From contig JACRPF010000001.1 of NCBI GenBank assembly GCA_016214035.1, forward strand, positions 62,001-126,000: a stretch of DNA of 64,000 bases. Direction: 5' to 3'. The notes beneath the pieces are model-generated. The model saw nothing but the letters and a program-made list of their open reading frames with translations, did not search any database and was not told the origin of the DNA. The translations under genes were made by a program, and so were the position numbers. Every line of letters starts with the position of its first letter. The stretch's first letter is position 1. Shown here in pieces: positions 38,562 to 46,515 of this stretch. The DNA is from Spirochaetota bacterium. GTDB taxonomy: Bacteria; Spirochaetota; Brachyspiria; Brachyspirales; JACRPF01.

Positions 38562-39830
38562 CTATTCGCCATTCAATGCCGTCTGAGCCTTTTGAATATT
38601 TTTCTGAGCCCGTTCGTATAGACTCGACGAAGCGGGTATTTTACTCCACAGATCGATTGCTCGCGCATAATCCTTTGCTTTCGCCGCAGTCAATCCTTGG
38701 CGAAGCAGTTCATCATCCTCATTCGCCGTTGTTTGCGGAATTTCATTTTTCGTAGCCTGTACGACTTCTTTCACATTCACGCTATCTGAAGAATTTGTGA
38801 CGGGTAGTTTCTGATTATCAATTGCCTTTGATTTTATCGCAGGAATTGCCGTGACCGATGGGGCGAATCGATATGCGAATTCGGTTTGAATGGCATGACG
38901 TATTCCAAAACCGTTGATCATGATGGCCGCGTAATCAACACCGACAGTCGCCTGACCTCCGATGGTATATTTTACTCCGCATCCCGCTGAAGGCACCAGA
39001 CTGCCGTCATCATATCGGCAACCGCCCCGGAGGAAAAGCATCTGCATTAACGAATACTCGACGCCCCCGGCGATGGCAAGTCGCGATGATGCGTCCAGCG
39101 ATGCGTCACACATCACCCGGATGACCATGCTGTCAAATACGTGCAGCGCATAACCGATACCGGCGATATATGCCGCCGGAAGAACGATATTCCGAAACGT
39201 TGACACCGTTCCGCCAAGATCACGGATATATATCCCGAGAGAAAGATCGCTGTACGGGATGACGTTCACCAGTGAGGCAACACATCCCGCACTCCCGGAT
39301 ACCCCGAACATCGTATCGCGATCTATCGTTTCTGCGATATATTTTCCCATTGCGCCGATATCAAGCCGCAGCGGTGTGCCGATGAAATTCGCGATTGATA
39401 CCGCCGCGCCTATACCGGCGCACAGCGATGATGCTGCTAGCGATTCCCCAACACTATTGTTGTCAGTGAAGTTGCCGATGATATCACCATAGGAAACGCC
39501 ACAAGCGAACGATCCGACACTCAGCCATGGATTGATACGCACAACACCGCCGGCATTCCAAAGTGCCGCTGTTGACAGGCTGTATGAATCATTGAAAAAA
39601 AGCGGGTCATATGACACCGTAAGCGTGAAATCGTGTTCCATCCCACCCATTGTTGCGGGATTGTGGAACAGACCGTCACTCGATGATAACAATACCGCCG
39701 ACGCATTGCCGAGAGCGGCGGTGCGTGCGCCGTTGTTTATGGTGAGAAAATCGAACGCCTCAGTCCCGTATGCCCCGTCAAGCACCGCTGCAGCGGCGAT
39801 CATGCAGAGGATATATAATGCTTTTGTCAT
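38562..39830 (-). CDS. PorV/UPF0164-like outer-membrane barrel with C-terminal TPR-like region, 422 aa
   Basis: Signal peptide (MTKALYILCMIAAAAVLDGAYG), then the PorV/PorQ-type FadL-like opening FLTINNGARTAALGNASAVL and GLFHNPATMGG, followed by alternating barrel strands (about 60-310). A Ser/Thr/Asn linker leads to a C-terminal TPR-like helix pair (ELLRQGLTAAKAKDYARAIDLWSKIP). In Bacteroidetes, PorV is a shuttle of the type IX secretion system; in spirochaetes such proteins are envelope barrels of unknown role. It begins 15 bp after the stop of the beta-helix gene that carries a sorting-type C-terminal domain, so the two form one operon. Confidence 0.75.
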   Translation of the reverse strand: MTKALYILCMIAAAAVLDGAYGTEAFDFLTINNGARTAALGNASAVLLSSSDGLFHNPATMGGMEHDFTLTVSYDPLFFNDSYSLSTAALWNAGGVVRINPWLSVGSFACGVSYGDIIGNFTDNNSVGESLAASSLCAGIGAAVSIANFIGTPLRLDIGAMGKYIAETIDRDTMFGVSGSAGCVASLVNVIPYSDLSLGIYIRDLGGTVSTFRNIVLPAAYIAGIGYALHVFDSMVIRVMCDASLDASSRLAIAGGVEYSLMQMLFLRGGCRYDDGSLVPSAGCGVKYTIGGQATVGVDYAAIMINGFGIRHAIQTEFAYRFAPSVTAIPAIKSKAIDNQKLPVTNSSDSVNVKEVVQATKNEIPQTTANEDDELLRQGLTAAKAKDYARAIDLWSKIPASSSLYERAQKNIQKAQTALNGE

Positions 39831-39845
39831 TTGGCTTCCTCCCTG

Positions 39846-42800
39846 TTACCGCGCGACCAGTACTTTGACGGTTCTCGATTTGTTCAGCGACGGCGAACGG
39901 ACTATGCATATGTAAATTCCAGCCGTAACCGCCGCATCCTGTTTGTTGCGTACATCCCATATTGCCCGTCCGAGCAATCCGTCTGGCGTATTTTTATCAA
40001 CAGTAACTTCGGATACGAATTTGCCAGTTACCGTATATACAGTAATGACAGCATCCGCTGTGAGATTAACGAAAACGATACCCGGCTCCGCGCCGCGATA
40101 CGGGTTGTTGAGTGTTTTTATTTGAGCAAGATCGCTCCGCATGCTGAACATGCCTGACAATATTGTGTCGAGATCATATGCATATGCACTGACGCGATCC
40201 CGTGATGTCACACGCATCCGTATATCTATCTTTTTCGTTGTATCTATTCCTGACGGATACCAATACGAGACATAATCCCCGTTGCTGCAGTTTACCGGTG
40301 CATTGCTGATCGATGCTGCGGCTATCGCCGTCCAATTGCTCTTGCCGCTTTCCGTGTATTCAAACGTTCCAGTCATAAGATCTGTCGTATTGCTGTCATA
40401 GAGGGAATATGACAGTGCAACATACCCTAACGCGACATCCGGTACTGCTGAAAAATTGGATATCACCGGTATATAATTGACCGTTGTAACCAGGACAACC
40501 GCGGCCGGCGAATACCACCCCTCATTATCATTCGTATCAACTGCTGTCACATAGTACCTGTATGTGTTGGTAACCTGCGGTGTATCCGTATAATTGGTTG
40601 TTCCGGCAGATACCGTCGCCACGAGTTCGGAGTCAAGTATGTCATGGAATGTAGGCGCTGTGGATCGGAAGATATTGTAATGCGACAGCCCCCCATTGGT
40701 CACCGGCGACCATGCCACATTCACCTCCCGAATCGCATTCGTTGCCGCAGTAACCAAAGCCGGGCAGTCGGGCGGCGTGATGTTTTTTGTGAAATCAATA
40801 GGGGTTAGTCTCCAGGGTGCAACATCAAAGACGTTAGAACTTACTGACATGTTTGAAAATGTCCGCGTACCGTAATAATTGCTTACCGCAAAACAGAAAT
40901 TTATCAGCGTTCCAATATATAAATTCCTGGTATTATTCTGAAAGTTATTAAACGCAATCGTATTTGTAGAAATCCAACTTATTATGCAGCCATATGAATT
41001 ATTTTTCATTATGTTATAACATATGGTATTCAACTCACATGCTCCCGAAATACATATTGCCGCTGCCGTATTCGAAAACATATTGCTCATTATCAGATTT
41101 GTTTTTGCGGAATAAATGAATAAACCATACGAAAAGTTTCGAGTAAAATAATTGCCTGCTATTATATTACTACTTACTCCGGAATTAAAATTATATATCC
41201 CATAACTATTGGAAATGATCGCATTTGAAAGGAATACGCTGTTCGATAATCCGTTGTTTATATAAATACCGTAATAAAAACTGATTATGCTGTTCGAAGC
41301 GATGAAATGGCTGTTCTGTGGGCCATTAAAATAAATACCGTTGCCGGACGAATAGGGATATATAACCGAGCTCATCAATTCATTGCAGACAATCGAGGTG
41401 CCGCGCGTCGTCGTACCGCCTTTGCCGATATAAATTGCCGAGCTGGTATTGCTGATGAATCGGTTATTATACACATAGTTGGATATGCCTGTGGCAAGTC
41501 CGGAATAATTCAGTTGTACCAAATTACTGGCGATCATCGTTCCGACACTGAGGCATGCATCAATACCGTATACATTATACCCGTTCGCAATAACATCATT
41601 GCCTACAATAGCGTTCGATGTTGCGTTGGAATACATAAATAGTATGCCTTCCCCGAAATTCGAGGTGATATGCGAACCGGATATCGTATTCCCGTGCGAC
41701 CACACACGTATCCCGCATTGGTTGCTGAAAAGAGATGCCGCGCGTATGGTAGTATTCGTTGCATTGGTGAAGAGCGCGATTGCATTCGATACAGATACCG
41801 ATATGGTTATATTCGATAAAAGCATACCGCCGCTATCCATAATCGCTATCCCCATGGCGTATGAAGTGAATTGAAGGTCGCGAATTGTACATGCGGTACA
41901 ATTTGAAAAAAATATTCCCGTAGATGCGAAATCACCGCGAAGCTGCGGGGTAAATGCGATATTGGATGCCTTTGTTATCGTTACACCGCTTCGCCCATTT
42001 ACCACCGCGCCGGCTCCCTGAATATTCATGAGAACATGCAGCGTCTCGTTGTCCGCAACTGCGCTGCACGCAGACGCGAGGTCAATATAACGGACGCCGG
42101 TGTTTGTGTTCGACACCGCATAGCCGCCGTTGAATGTGATCGATGCGGGTGCTGAATACCAGCTCTCATTGCCATTCGTATCGACAGCCGTGGCAAAATA
42201 GTAGTACATGCCGCTGACACCCGGTGTGTCGACAATATTAGTGGCATTACTTGCATACGCCCGGCAGATGATATCTCCATCGCTGAGGTTGGAATAATTG
42301 TTGCCGATAGTCCTGAAAATAATATAGTTTGAGAAATCCGCATTGGTGCAAGCATCCCATCTCACGTAAACATTATCGGAATTACCGACATTCGTCTGGG
42401 CAATAATCCCACTGACTATATCCGGAGTGGCTGTTTCGCGGGTAAAGTCAATCGGACCATTTCGCCATGGTTCAATTGTTGGAGTCCCGGTCAGACTGAT
42501 TCTTTTCAAGGCATATTGGCGATCGCCGAAATAATTACTTTCATACAATGCACCTGTTCCGGCACTCCCGGTGATGTTGTAACGCCTATTATTGTATATG
42601 GCATTATCAATTATCGTTGAATACGAGATTGATGACAACGTCAGTCCGTCGAATGTACTGTTTATTATCATGTTACTGACGGCAGTATTTGATGCCCCGA
42701 TAATCAATATACCGTTATAGCACCCGTTGATGCTATTGCGTGAAATATACATGTATGATCCTGAATGCACCATACCATATGATGTGTTTGATTCACAGAT

Positions 42801-43502
42801 GTTGTTAACCGCCCGGATCTCATTTGATACACTATTGATTCCAGTTGACACACGGAAGAAGTAATTGCTTTTAGCATTAACAGATTCACCAAAGAAAATA
42901 CGAATTCCATAATCATGAGTACCGGTAAATGTGTTGGAAAAAGCTCCGCTATTTGCCCCTATGGTATTGGTGAACAACACACCCGTTCTGCCGTTATTAA
43001 TAAATTGATTTAACAGAGCCGTGCAATTGCTTGATATATCCGCATATATTGCAGAACCACGAACTATACTGTATGAATTACCTCCCATGTTGCTCCAATA
43101 ACTATTGTTACTGAACATAATATATTTCGCAGTGACATCAGCTGCATTGCTGATATTTACACCTCGTTCCCAATTCATAACGGTAATATTGCTTATCGTT
43201 ATGTTTGATGAGTTCCTGATGTCAATTCCGAAATTCGAAGGACCGTTGGTACCACACAAGATCACTTCATTAGGCACGAACGGGTCTTTGGTTATGATGA
43301 TATTCGATTTATTAGTGACCATTACCGAATTTGAGCTGTCCCGAAGTAGATAGACAATGGCATTTGACGATGCTGCGTCAATGGCATCCTGCAGATTGGT
43401 ATAACTGAATCCGGTAACCAAGTTCCTGGCGACTATCTGGGCTTCGCTGACGAACGCTAAAACGAACAATGCGGTCAGGATGATGATAATGGATTTTCGC
43501 AT
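39846..43502 (-). CDS. Secreted Asn/Ser/Thr-rich beta-helix protein with FN3 domains and sorting-type C-terminal Ig domain, 1218 aa
   Basis: Signal peptide (RKSIIIILTALFVLAFVSEAQ). Two long right-handed beta-helix blocks are made of Asn-rich coils (e.g. SNNITISNITVMNWERGVNI, NTIAFNNFQNNTRNL), as in NosD-like/PbH1 proteins. Each block is followed by an FN3-like domain (NADFSNYIIFR...; NGGLSHYNIFRSTAP...). The last ~100 residues (NNPYRGAEPGIVFVNL, ITVYTVTGKFV, AIWDVRNKQDAAVTAGIYICIV) match the FlgD-like/type A C-terminal sorting Ig fold. Codon use and base composition are lower in GC than neighbours. A consensus promoter (43621-43648) and GAGAGGTG support the start at 43502. Downstream partner is a PorV-like barrel. 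Confidence 0.8.
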   Translation of the reverse strand: MRKSIIIILTALFVLAFVSEAQIVARNLVTGFSYTNLQDAIDAASSNAIVYLLRDSSNSVMVTNKSNIIITKDPFVPNEVILCGTNGPSNFGIDIRNSSNITISNITVMNWERGVNISNAADVTAKYIMFSNNSYWSNMGGNSYSIVRGSAIYADISSNCTALLNQFINNGRTGVLFTNTIGANSGAFSNTFTGTHDYGIRIFFGESVNAKSNYFFRVSTGINSVSNEIRAVNNICESNTSYGMVHSGSYMYISRNSINGCYNGILIIGASNTAVSNMIINSTFDGLTLSSISYSTIIDNAIYNNRRYNITGSAGTGALYESNYFGDRQYALKRISLTGTPTIEPWRNGPIDFTRETATPDIVSGIIAQTNVGNSDNVYVRWDACTNADFSNYIIFRTIGNNYSNLSDGDIICRAYASNATNIVDTPGVSGMYYYFATAVDTNGNESWYSAPASITFNGGYAVSNTNTGVRYIDLASACSAVADNETLHVLMNIQGAGAVVNGRSGVTITKASNIAFTPQLRGDFASTGIFFSNCTACTIRDLQFTSYAMGIAIMDSGGMLLSNITISVSVSNAIALFTNATNTTIRAASLFSNQCGIRVWSHGNTISGSHITSNFGEGILFMYSNATSNAIVGNDVIANGYNVYGIDACLSVGTMIASNLVQLNYSGLATGISNYVYNNRFISNTSSAIYIGKGGTTTRGTSIVCNELMSSVIYPYSSGNGIYFNGPQNSHFIASNSIISFYYGIYINNGLSNSVFLSNAIISNSYGIYNFNSGVSSNIIAGNYFTRNFSYGLFIYSAKTNLIMSNMFSNTAAAICISGACELNTICYNIMKNNSYGCIISWISTNTIAFNNFQNNTRNLYIGTLINFCFAVSNYYGTRTFSNMSVSSNVFDVAPWRLTPIDFTKNITPPDCPALVTAATNAIREVNVAWSPVTNGGLSHYNIFRSTAPTFHDILDSELVATVSAGTTNYTDTPQVTNTYRYYVTAVDTNDNEGWYSPAAVVLVTTVNYIPVISNFSAVPDVALGYVALSYSLYDSNTTDLMTGTFEYTESGKSNWTAIAAASISNAPVNCSNGDYVSYWYPSGIDTTKKIDIRMRVTSRDRVSAYAYDLDTILSGMFSMRSDLAQIKTLNNPYRGAEPGIVFVNLTADAVITVYTVTGKFVSEVTVDKNTPDGLLGRAIWDVRNKQDAAVTAGIYICIVRSPSLNKSRTVKVLVAR

Positions 43503-43620
43503 ACAACACCTCTCGCTGCACTGCATCAATGTAAGGACGTTGCAGATTAGCGTATACGCCCTTTTTGCATCAAAGCATAATCCGGTATGCACTTGTATCA
43601 TACCAATTACTGATATTTAA

Positions 43621-43648
43621 AGTATACCACCTGTCCATTTTTTGTCAA
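43621..43648 (-). promoter_or_regulatory. Consensus promoter for the beta-helix/PorV-like operon
   Basis: Minus-strand TTGACA (43643-43648), 16-nt spacer, TATACT (43621-43626). The 5' UTR is about 110 nt. The only promoter seen for the two-gene operon. Confidence 0.65.
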
Positions 43649-43715
43649 TAATAATTAACCTATGACTCAGAAAACCTTGATAAGAGTGTTAACCTGTCAC
43701 GATTTTGGCGATCCG

Positions 43716-43738
43716 GAGGGCATAAGCGCAGTGCCCTC
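43716..43738. repeat. 7-bp stem hairpin between the beta-helix operon and the DUF1835 gene
   Basis: Arms GAGGGCA (43716-43722) and TGCCCTC (43732-43738) with a 9-nt loop. There is no U run on either strand, so termination is not supported. The remainder of the 43602-43840 gap holds the promoter noted and nothing else recognisable. Confidence 0.4.
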
Positions 43739-43862
43739 TCTGCTGCTCGTCCTGATATTACCGCAATAGAGGTGTATAAAATATGTAGCAGCTATGGAAT
43801 TATCGGATATATTGCATTACAATTATGATATTACTATGCAATGCAAAAGGAAAGTACCATCC

Positions 43863-43883
43863 ATGAACACTATCCGTACATGA
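43863..43883 (+). other. Six-codon leader reading frame (MNTIRT) coupled to the DUF1835 gene
   Basis: ATG at 43863 sits about 8 nt after AAAGGAAAG. Its TGA (43881-43883) overlaps the ATG of the DUF1835 gene (43880-43882) in an ATGA arrangement. This suggests reinitiation or a leader peptide. It may be chance. Confidence 0.35.
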
Positions 43884-44752
43884 CTGATATTATGATAAAA
43901 TCCACACTTCATATAACGAGCGGCGACACCTCCGGCGGCAATCTCGCGAAAGCGGGAATTCCCGGCGATGTCTTTGTCTGGCACGACATTCTCTACGACG
44001 GTCCCCGCAACCCCGGCTGGCCGGATGACGAAACGCTTTCAGCACGCGCACAATTCCTTGAGCGTGAAACCGGCGGCGGACTTTCACAGGCGCATGTGCT
44101 CGATGTACTTCGTGATCAGTATCATATACTGTCCCGCGCACAGGATTATGAACGTATCGTGCTCTGGTTCGACGCCTGTCTGTTCGATCAATCCATGCTG
44201 GTGCATATCCTCACCTGCCTGCGGCACTATGTTCAAACGGCGGAGCTCATCTGCATCGATGCATTTCCCGGCATTATACCGTATAACGGCATCGGACAGC
44301 TCAGCCCTGAACAACTCGCCTCGGTGTATGGACAACGCACTCATGTCACCGATGAGCAGTTTACATTCGCCGAAACCGCGGACCGTGCATTCGCGGTGCA
44401 GGACGTAGCAGGTTTTCATACTATCGCAACGATGAAAGATGCGCCGATAGCCTGGGTCCCCGCGGCTGTACGGCGTTGGCTGCTGGAATTTCCCGACGCA
44501 TACACCGGACTCGGGCAGCTTGAACGGCTGGCGTTGGAAGCGATACGCAGCGGACACAATAAACCCGTTGCGATTTTCAAAGCTGTTGCGGCAGAGGACA
44601 CGCCGCCGCAGTACTGGGGCGACACGACGCTCTGGGCGAAGATAAACGGATTGGCCGATAAGCAGCTTGTCCGCATCGACGGGCCCGCCGGCAGACTGCC
44701 GCAATGGGGCGCTTCGGATAAGATAAAAGGATATATGATAATTCCGTTGTGA
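43880..44752 (+). CDS. DUF1835-domain protein, 290 aa
   Basis: The opening STLHITSGDTSGGNLAKAGIPGDVFVWHDILYDGP is the hallmark of DUF1835 proteins (LHIxxGDxxGxxL...VxVWxDxLxxGP). IVLWFDACLFDQSMLVHIL follows. The C-terminal part (QLERLALEAIRSGHNKPVAIFKAVAAE...LWAKINGLADKQLVRIDG) matches the helical companion domain of the family. Cytoplasmic; molecular function unknown. Start is uncertain: ATG 43880 has no Shine-Dalgarno of its own but overlaps the TGA of a six-codon reading frame at 43863-43883 (ATGA overlap) that does have one (AAAGGAAAG); ATG 43892 is the alternative. Confidence 0.75.
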   Translation: MTDIMIKSTLHITSGDTSGGNLAKAGIPGDVFVWHDILYDGPRNPGWPDDETLSARAQFLERETGGGLSQAHVLDVLRDQYHILSRAQDYERIVLWFDACLFDQSMLVHILTCLRHYVQTAELICIDAFPGIIPYNGIGQLSPEQLASVYGQRTHVTDEQFTFAETADRAFAVQDVAGFHTIATMKDAPIAWVPAAVRRWLLEFPDAYTGLGQLERLALEAIRSGHNKPVAIFKAVAAEDTPPQYWGDTTLWAKINGLADKQLVRIDGPAGRLPQWGASDKIKGYMIIPL

Positions 44753-44767
44753 GCGGCAGGCAAAGCC

Positions 44768-45085
44768 TTATGTGCGCGTAATCGTAAATGTCACGTCTTT
44801 CGGCAGCGCGAGATTGCAGGCGACTTCAACCGCTTTTACTATGGCCGCCGGCACCGGACATGCCGCATGTTTGAAATGCTTGTCCGCGGCCTGGTAAACA
44901 GCCGACGCCGAGAACTTCGCGAACGTCACGCCGTAGCCTTCGACGGCGGAAAGCTCAGCCTCAAGCGCCTTGATGGACGGACATTCGGAATCTATCGTCA
45001 CGTGCACCGTCTGCATATCGGACGACTCGGCATGAATGACCGACGGAAGTCCGCAGATACCGGGATCGACTGCTACGTTGACCAT
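44768..45085 (-). CDS. DUF6951-like small Cys-containing protein, 105 aa
   Basis: MVNVAVDPGICGLPSVIHAE at the N-terminus and ACPVPAAIVKAVEVACNLALPKDV at the C-terminus match a family of small proteins with three conserved Cys (in GICG, ECPS and ACPVP). Their spacing suggests a metal or redox site. Cytoplasmic, no signal peptide. ATG 45085 has AAGGAGC in front and lies 16 bp after the hemerythrin stop, so it is co-transcribed with the hemerythrin. The pairing hints at an O2, NO or metal-related role, which is inference. Confidence 0.7.
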   Translation of the reverse strand: MVNVAVDPGICGLPSVIHAESSDMQTVHVTIDSECPSIKALEAELSAVEGYGVTFAKFSASAVYQAADKHFKHAACPVPAAIVKAVEVACNLALPKDVTFTITRT

Positions 45086-45101
45086 TGCTGCTCCTTCGTT
45101 T

Positions 45102-45518
45102 TCAAAACACGCCGTTGCTGTTGAAGAACGACATATACTTCTTATCGACGTTGAGAATATGCGTGATGAGCCATCCGCGCATGAACTCCAGGATGCGGTG
45201 CTCGAGCGTCCGTTCCTCATCGCTTCTCATCTTCCCGAATTCCGAAAGCGTATCGAAAAAGGCATCATGCTCTTTTTTCTGTTCGTCAAAATCGGGGTAA
45301 TGATGTTTCGCCATGAGCTTTTCCTCGGTGGAAAAATGGAGGATGGCGTATTCACGGAGCGCACTGATCGTATCCGCCGCTGCAACACCGCCGCGGTGTT
45401 CTCCGGCAAGTGCGTCATGCAGACCGGCAAGCAGCGAAAAAAAACGCTTGTGCTGCTCGTCCAGTTCGCGGACGTGTACGCTGAATTCGAGCTGCCATGC
45501 CGGCCGTGTAATATTCAT
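45102..45518 (-). CDS. Bacteriohemerythrin, 138 aa
   Basis: A di-iron O2-binding four-helix bundle. All diiron ligand motifs are visible: HVRELDEQHKRFF (His, His), AILHFSTEEKLM (HxxxE), KKEHDAFF (His), WLITHILNVDKKY (HxxxxD). The entry WQLEFSVHVRELDEQH is standard. Length is typical. The start at ATG 45518 (MNITRPAW) is preferred over TTG 45536. It has no Shine-Dalgarno, and a good promoter predicts transcription starting right at it, so the message may be leaderless. Downstream partner is the DUF6951-like gene. Confidence 0.9.
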   Translation of the reverse strand: MNITRPAWQLEFSVHVRELDEQHKRFFSLLAGLHDALAGEHRGGVAAADTISALREYAILHFSTEEKLMAKHHYPDFDEQKKEHDAFFDTLSEFGKMRSDEERTLEHRILEFMRGWLITHILNVDKKYMSFFNSNGVF

Positions 45519-45525
45519 ATGGTAT

Positions 45526-45553
45526 ACTATACTCAACTGCGGGATATTTTCAA
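45526..45553 (-). promoter_or_regulatory. Promoter immediately upstream of the hemerythrin start codon
   Basis: Minus-strand TTGAAA (45548-45553), 16-nt spacer, TATAGT (45526-45531). Transcription is predicted to start within 1-2 nt of the ATG at 45518. Confidence 0.5.
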
Positions 45554-45566
45554 TCGGGGCGCGTAT

Positions 45567-46379
45567 TCAGCGAAGCGCATTGACCTCACGGTATTCCTGC
45601 GGCGACAGCCGGACATGTTTCCTGAAAAACCTCGAGAAATAGAATTCATCCTGAAACCCGAGCTCGTGGGCGATATCCTTCACTTTACGGTCGGTGAGAA
45701 GCAGGAGTTCCCGCGCGCGCATCGTCGCCTTTGATGCGATGTAATCGGTGAGCGTAAGGCCGGTATCCTTCTTGAAATGCCTTGAAAGCGACGGCAGCGT
45801 CATCCCCATCTCCTCGGCCATCGCACCGAGCGATATTCCCGTGAATTTCCTTCCGTCAAGATAATTGAAAAGTGTCTTGTATTTCTCGGCTACCGCGATG
45901 CTCCGGCGCACGTCGTCGATGCGGTTGTCAGAGGCGAACTGTCCGAGGAGACCGATGATAGCCGCCTTGGCATGAAGCACATCCTGCATGCGCGTGCTTT
46001 GCGAAAGCCGTTTCAAAAGCGCACCGATGCCTTTCGGACTCGGAATACGCCGCGCCTCGGGAACGCCGTCGAATATGTCACGGCCGGGATATACCTCGAG
46101 CCGGAAATGGACATAGTACTTTTCCATGGATGACGGACAGCGGTATGAATACGTAGTCCCGAGCGGGATAAGATACGTGTTACCCGGGGCGAGTTCTATC
46201 CGGCCGCGCTTGTTCTCGATATAACCATTCCCTTTGGTGACACAATAGAGACGGTTGAACGGCGAACAGACGTTTTCATGATTCCAGTGATTGTCGGCCC
46301 GGTAATAGGCCTGTGTGAGCACTTCGAGACGGATGTTGTTGATGATGGAATCAAATGAGGCCGGTGATTGCTGCTGCAT
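45567..46379 (-). CDS. AraC-family transcriptional regulator with N-terminal cupin, 270 aa
   Basis: N-terminal sugar-binding/cupin-like domain (about 1-150: FNRLYCVTKGNGYIE, LAPGNTYLIPLGTTYSYRCP, YYVHFRLEVYPG). The C-terminal AraC HTH pair is about 170-270: SLGAMAEEMGMTLPSLSRHFKKDTGLTLTDYI and ELLLLTDRKVKDIAHELGFQDEFYFSRFFRKHVRLSPQEYR, the standard second HTH. Start ATG 46379 follows CGGAGC; the first 19 residues from an upstream codon are unlikely. The promoter overlaps the opposing promoter of the LytM-like gene. It may control the adjacent hemerythrin pair or itself. Confidence 0.88.
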   Translation of the reverse strand: MQQQSPASFDSIINNIRLEVLTQAYYRADNHWNHENVCSPFNRLYCVTKGNGYIENKRGRIELAPGNTYLIPLGTTYSYRCPSSMEKYYVHFRLEVYPGRDIFDGVPEARRIPSPKGIGALLKRLSQSTRMQDVLHAKAAIIGLLGQFASDNRIDDVRRSIAVAEKYKTLFNYLDGRKFTGISLGAMAEEMGMTLPSLSRHFKKDTGLTLTDYIASKATMRARELLLLTDRKVKDIAHELGFQDEFYFSRFFRKHVRLSPQEYREVNALR

Positions 46380-46412
46380 TGCTGCTCCGGGAACGCGGCG
46401 CCAGCCCGCGTC

Positions 46413-46441
46413 TTGACATAACAGTAAAATAATCATATCAT
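46413..46441 (+). promoter_or_regulatory. Promoter for the LytM-like gene
   Basis: TTGACA (46413-46418), 17-nt spacer, TATCAT (46436-46441). Predicted start near 46448, 5' UTR about 70 nt. Confidence 0.55.
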
Positions 46442-46458
46442 AAGACCGATAATGTCAA
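46432..46458 (-). promoter_or_regulatory. Promoter for the araC-type gene at 45567-46379
   Basis: Minus-strand TTGACA (46453-46458), 15-nt spacer, TATGAT (46432-46437). Its -10 overlaps the -10 of the opposing promoter. Confidence 0.5.
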
Positions 46459-46515
46459 GGTAGCGTGTGTTGCCCTAACGACAGCTGATTTTTACTATTT
46501 TCCAGCGGAAGTGCC

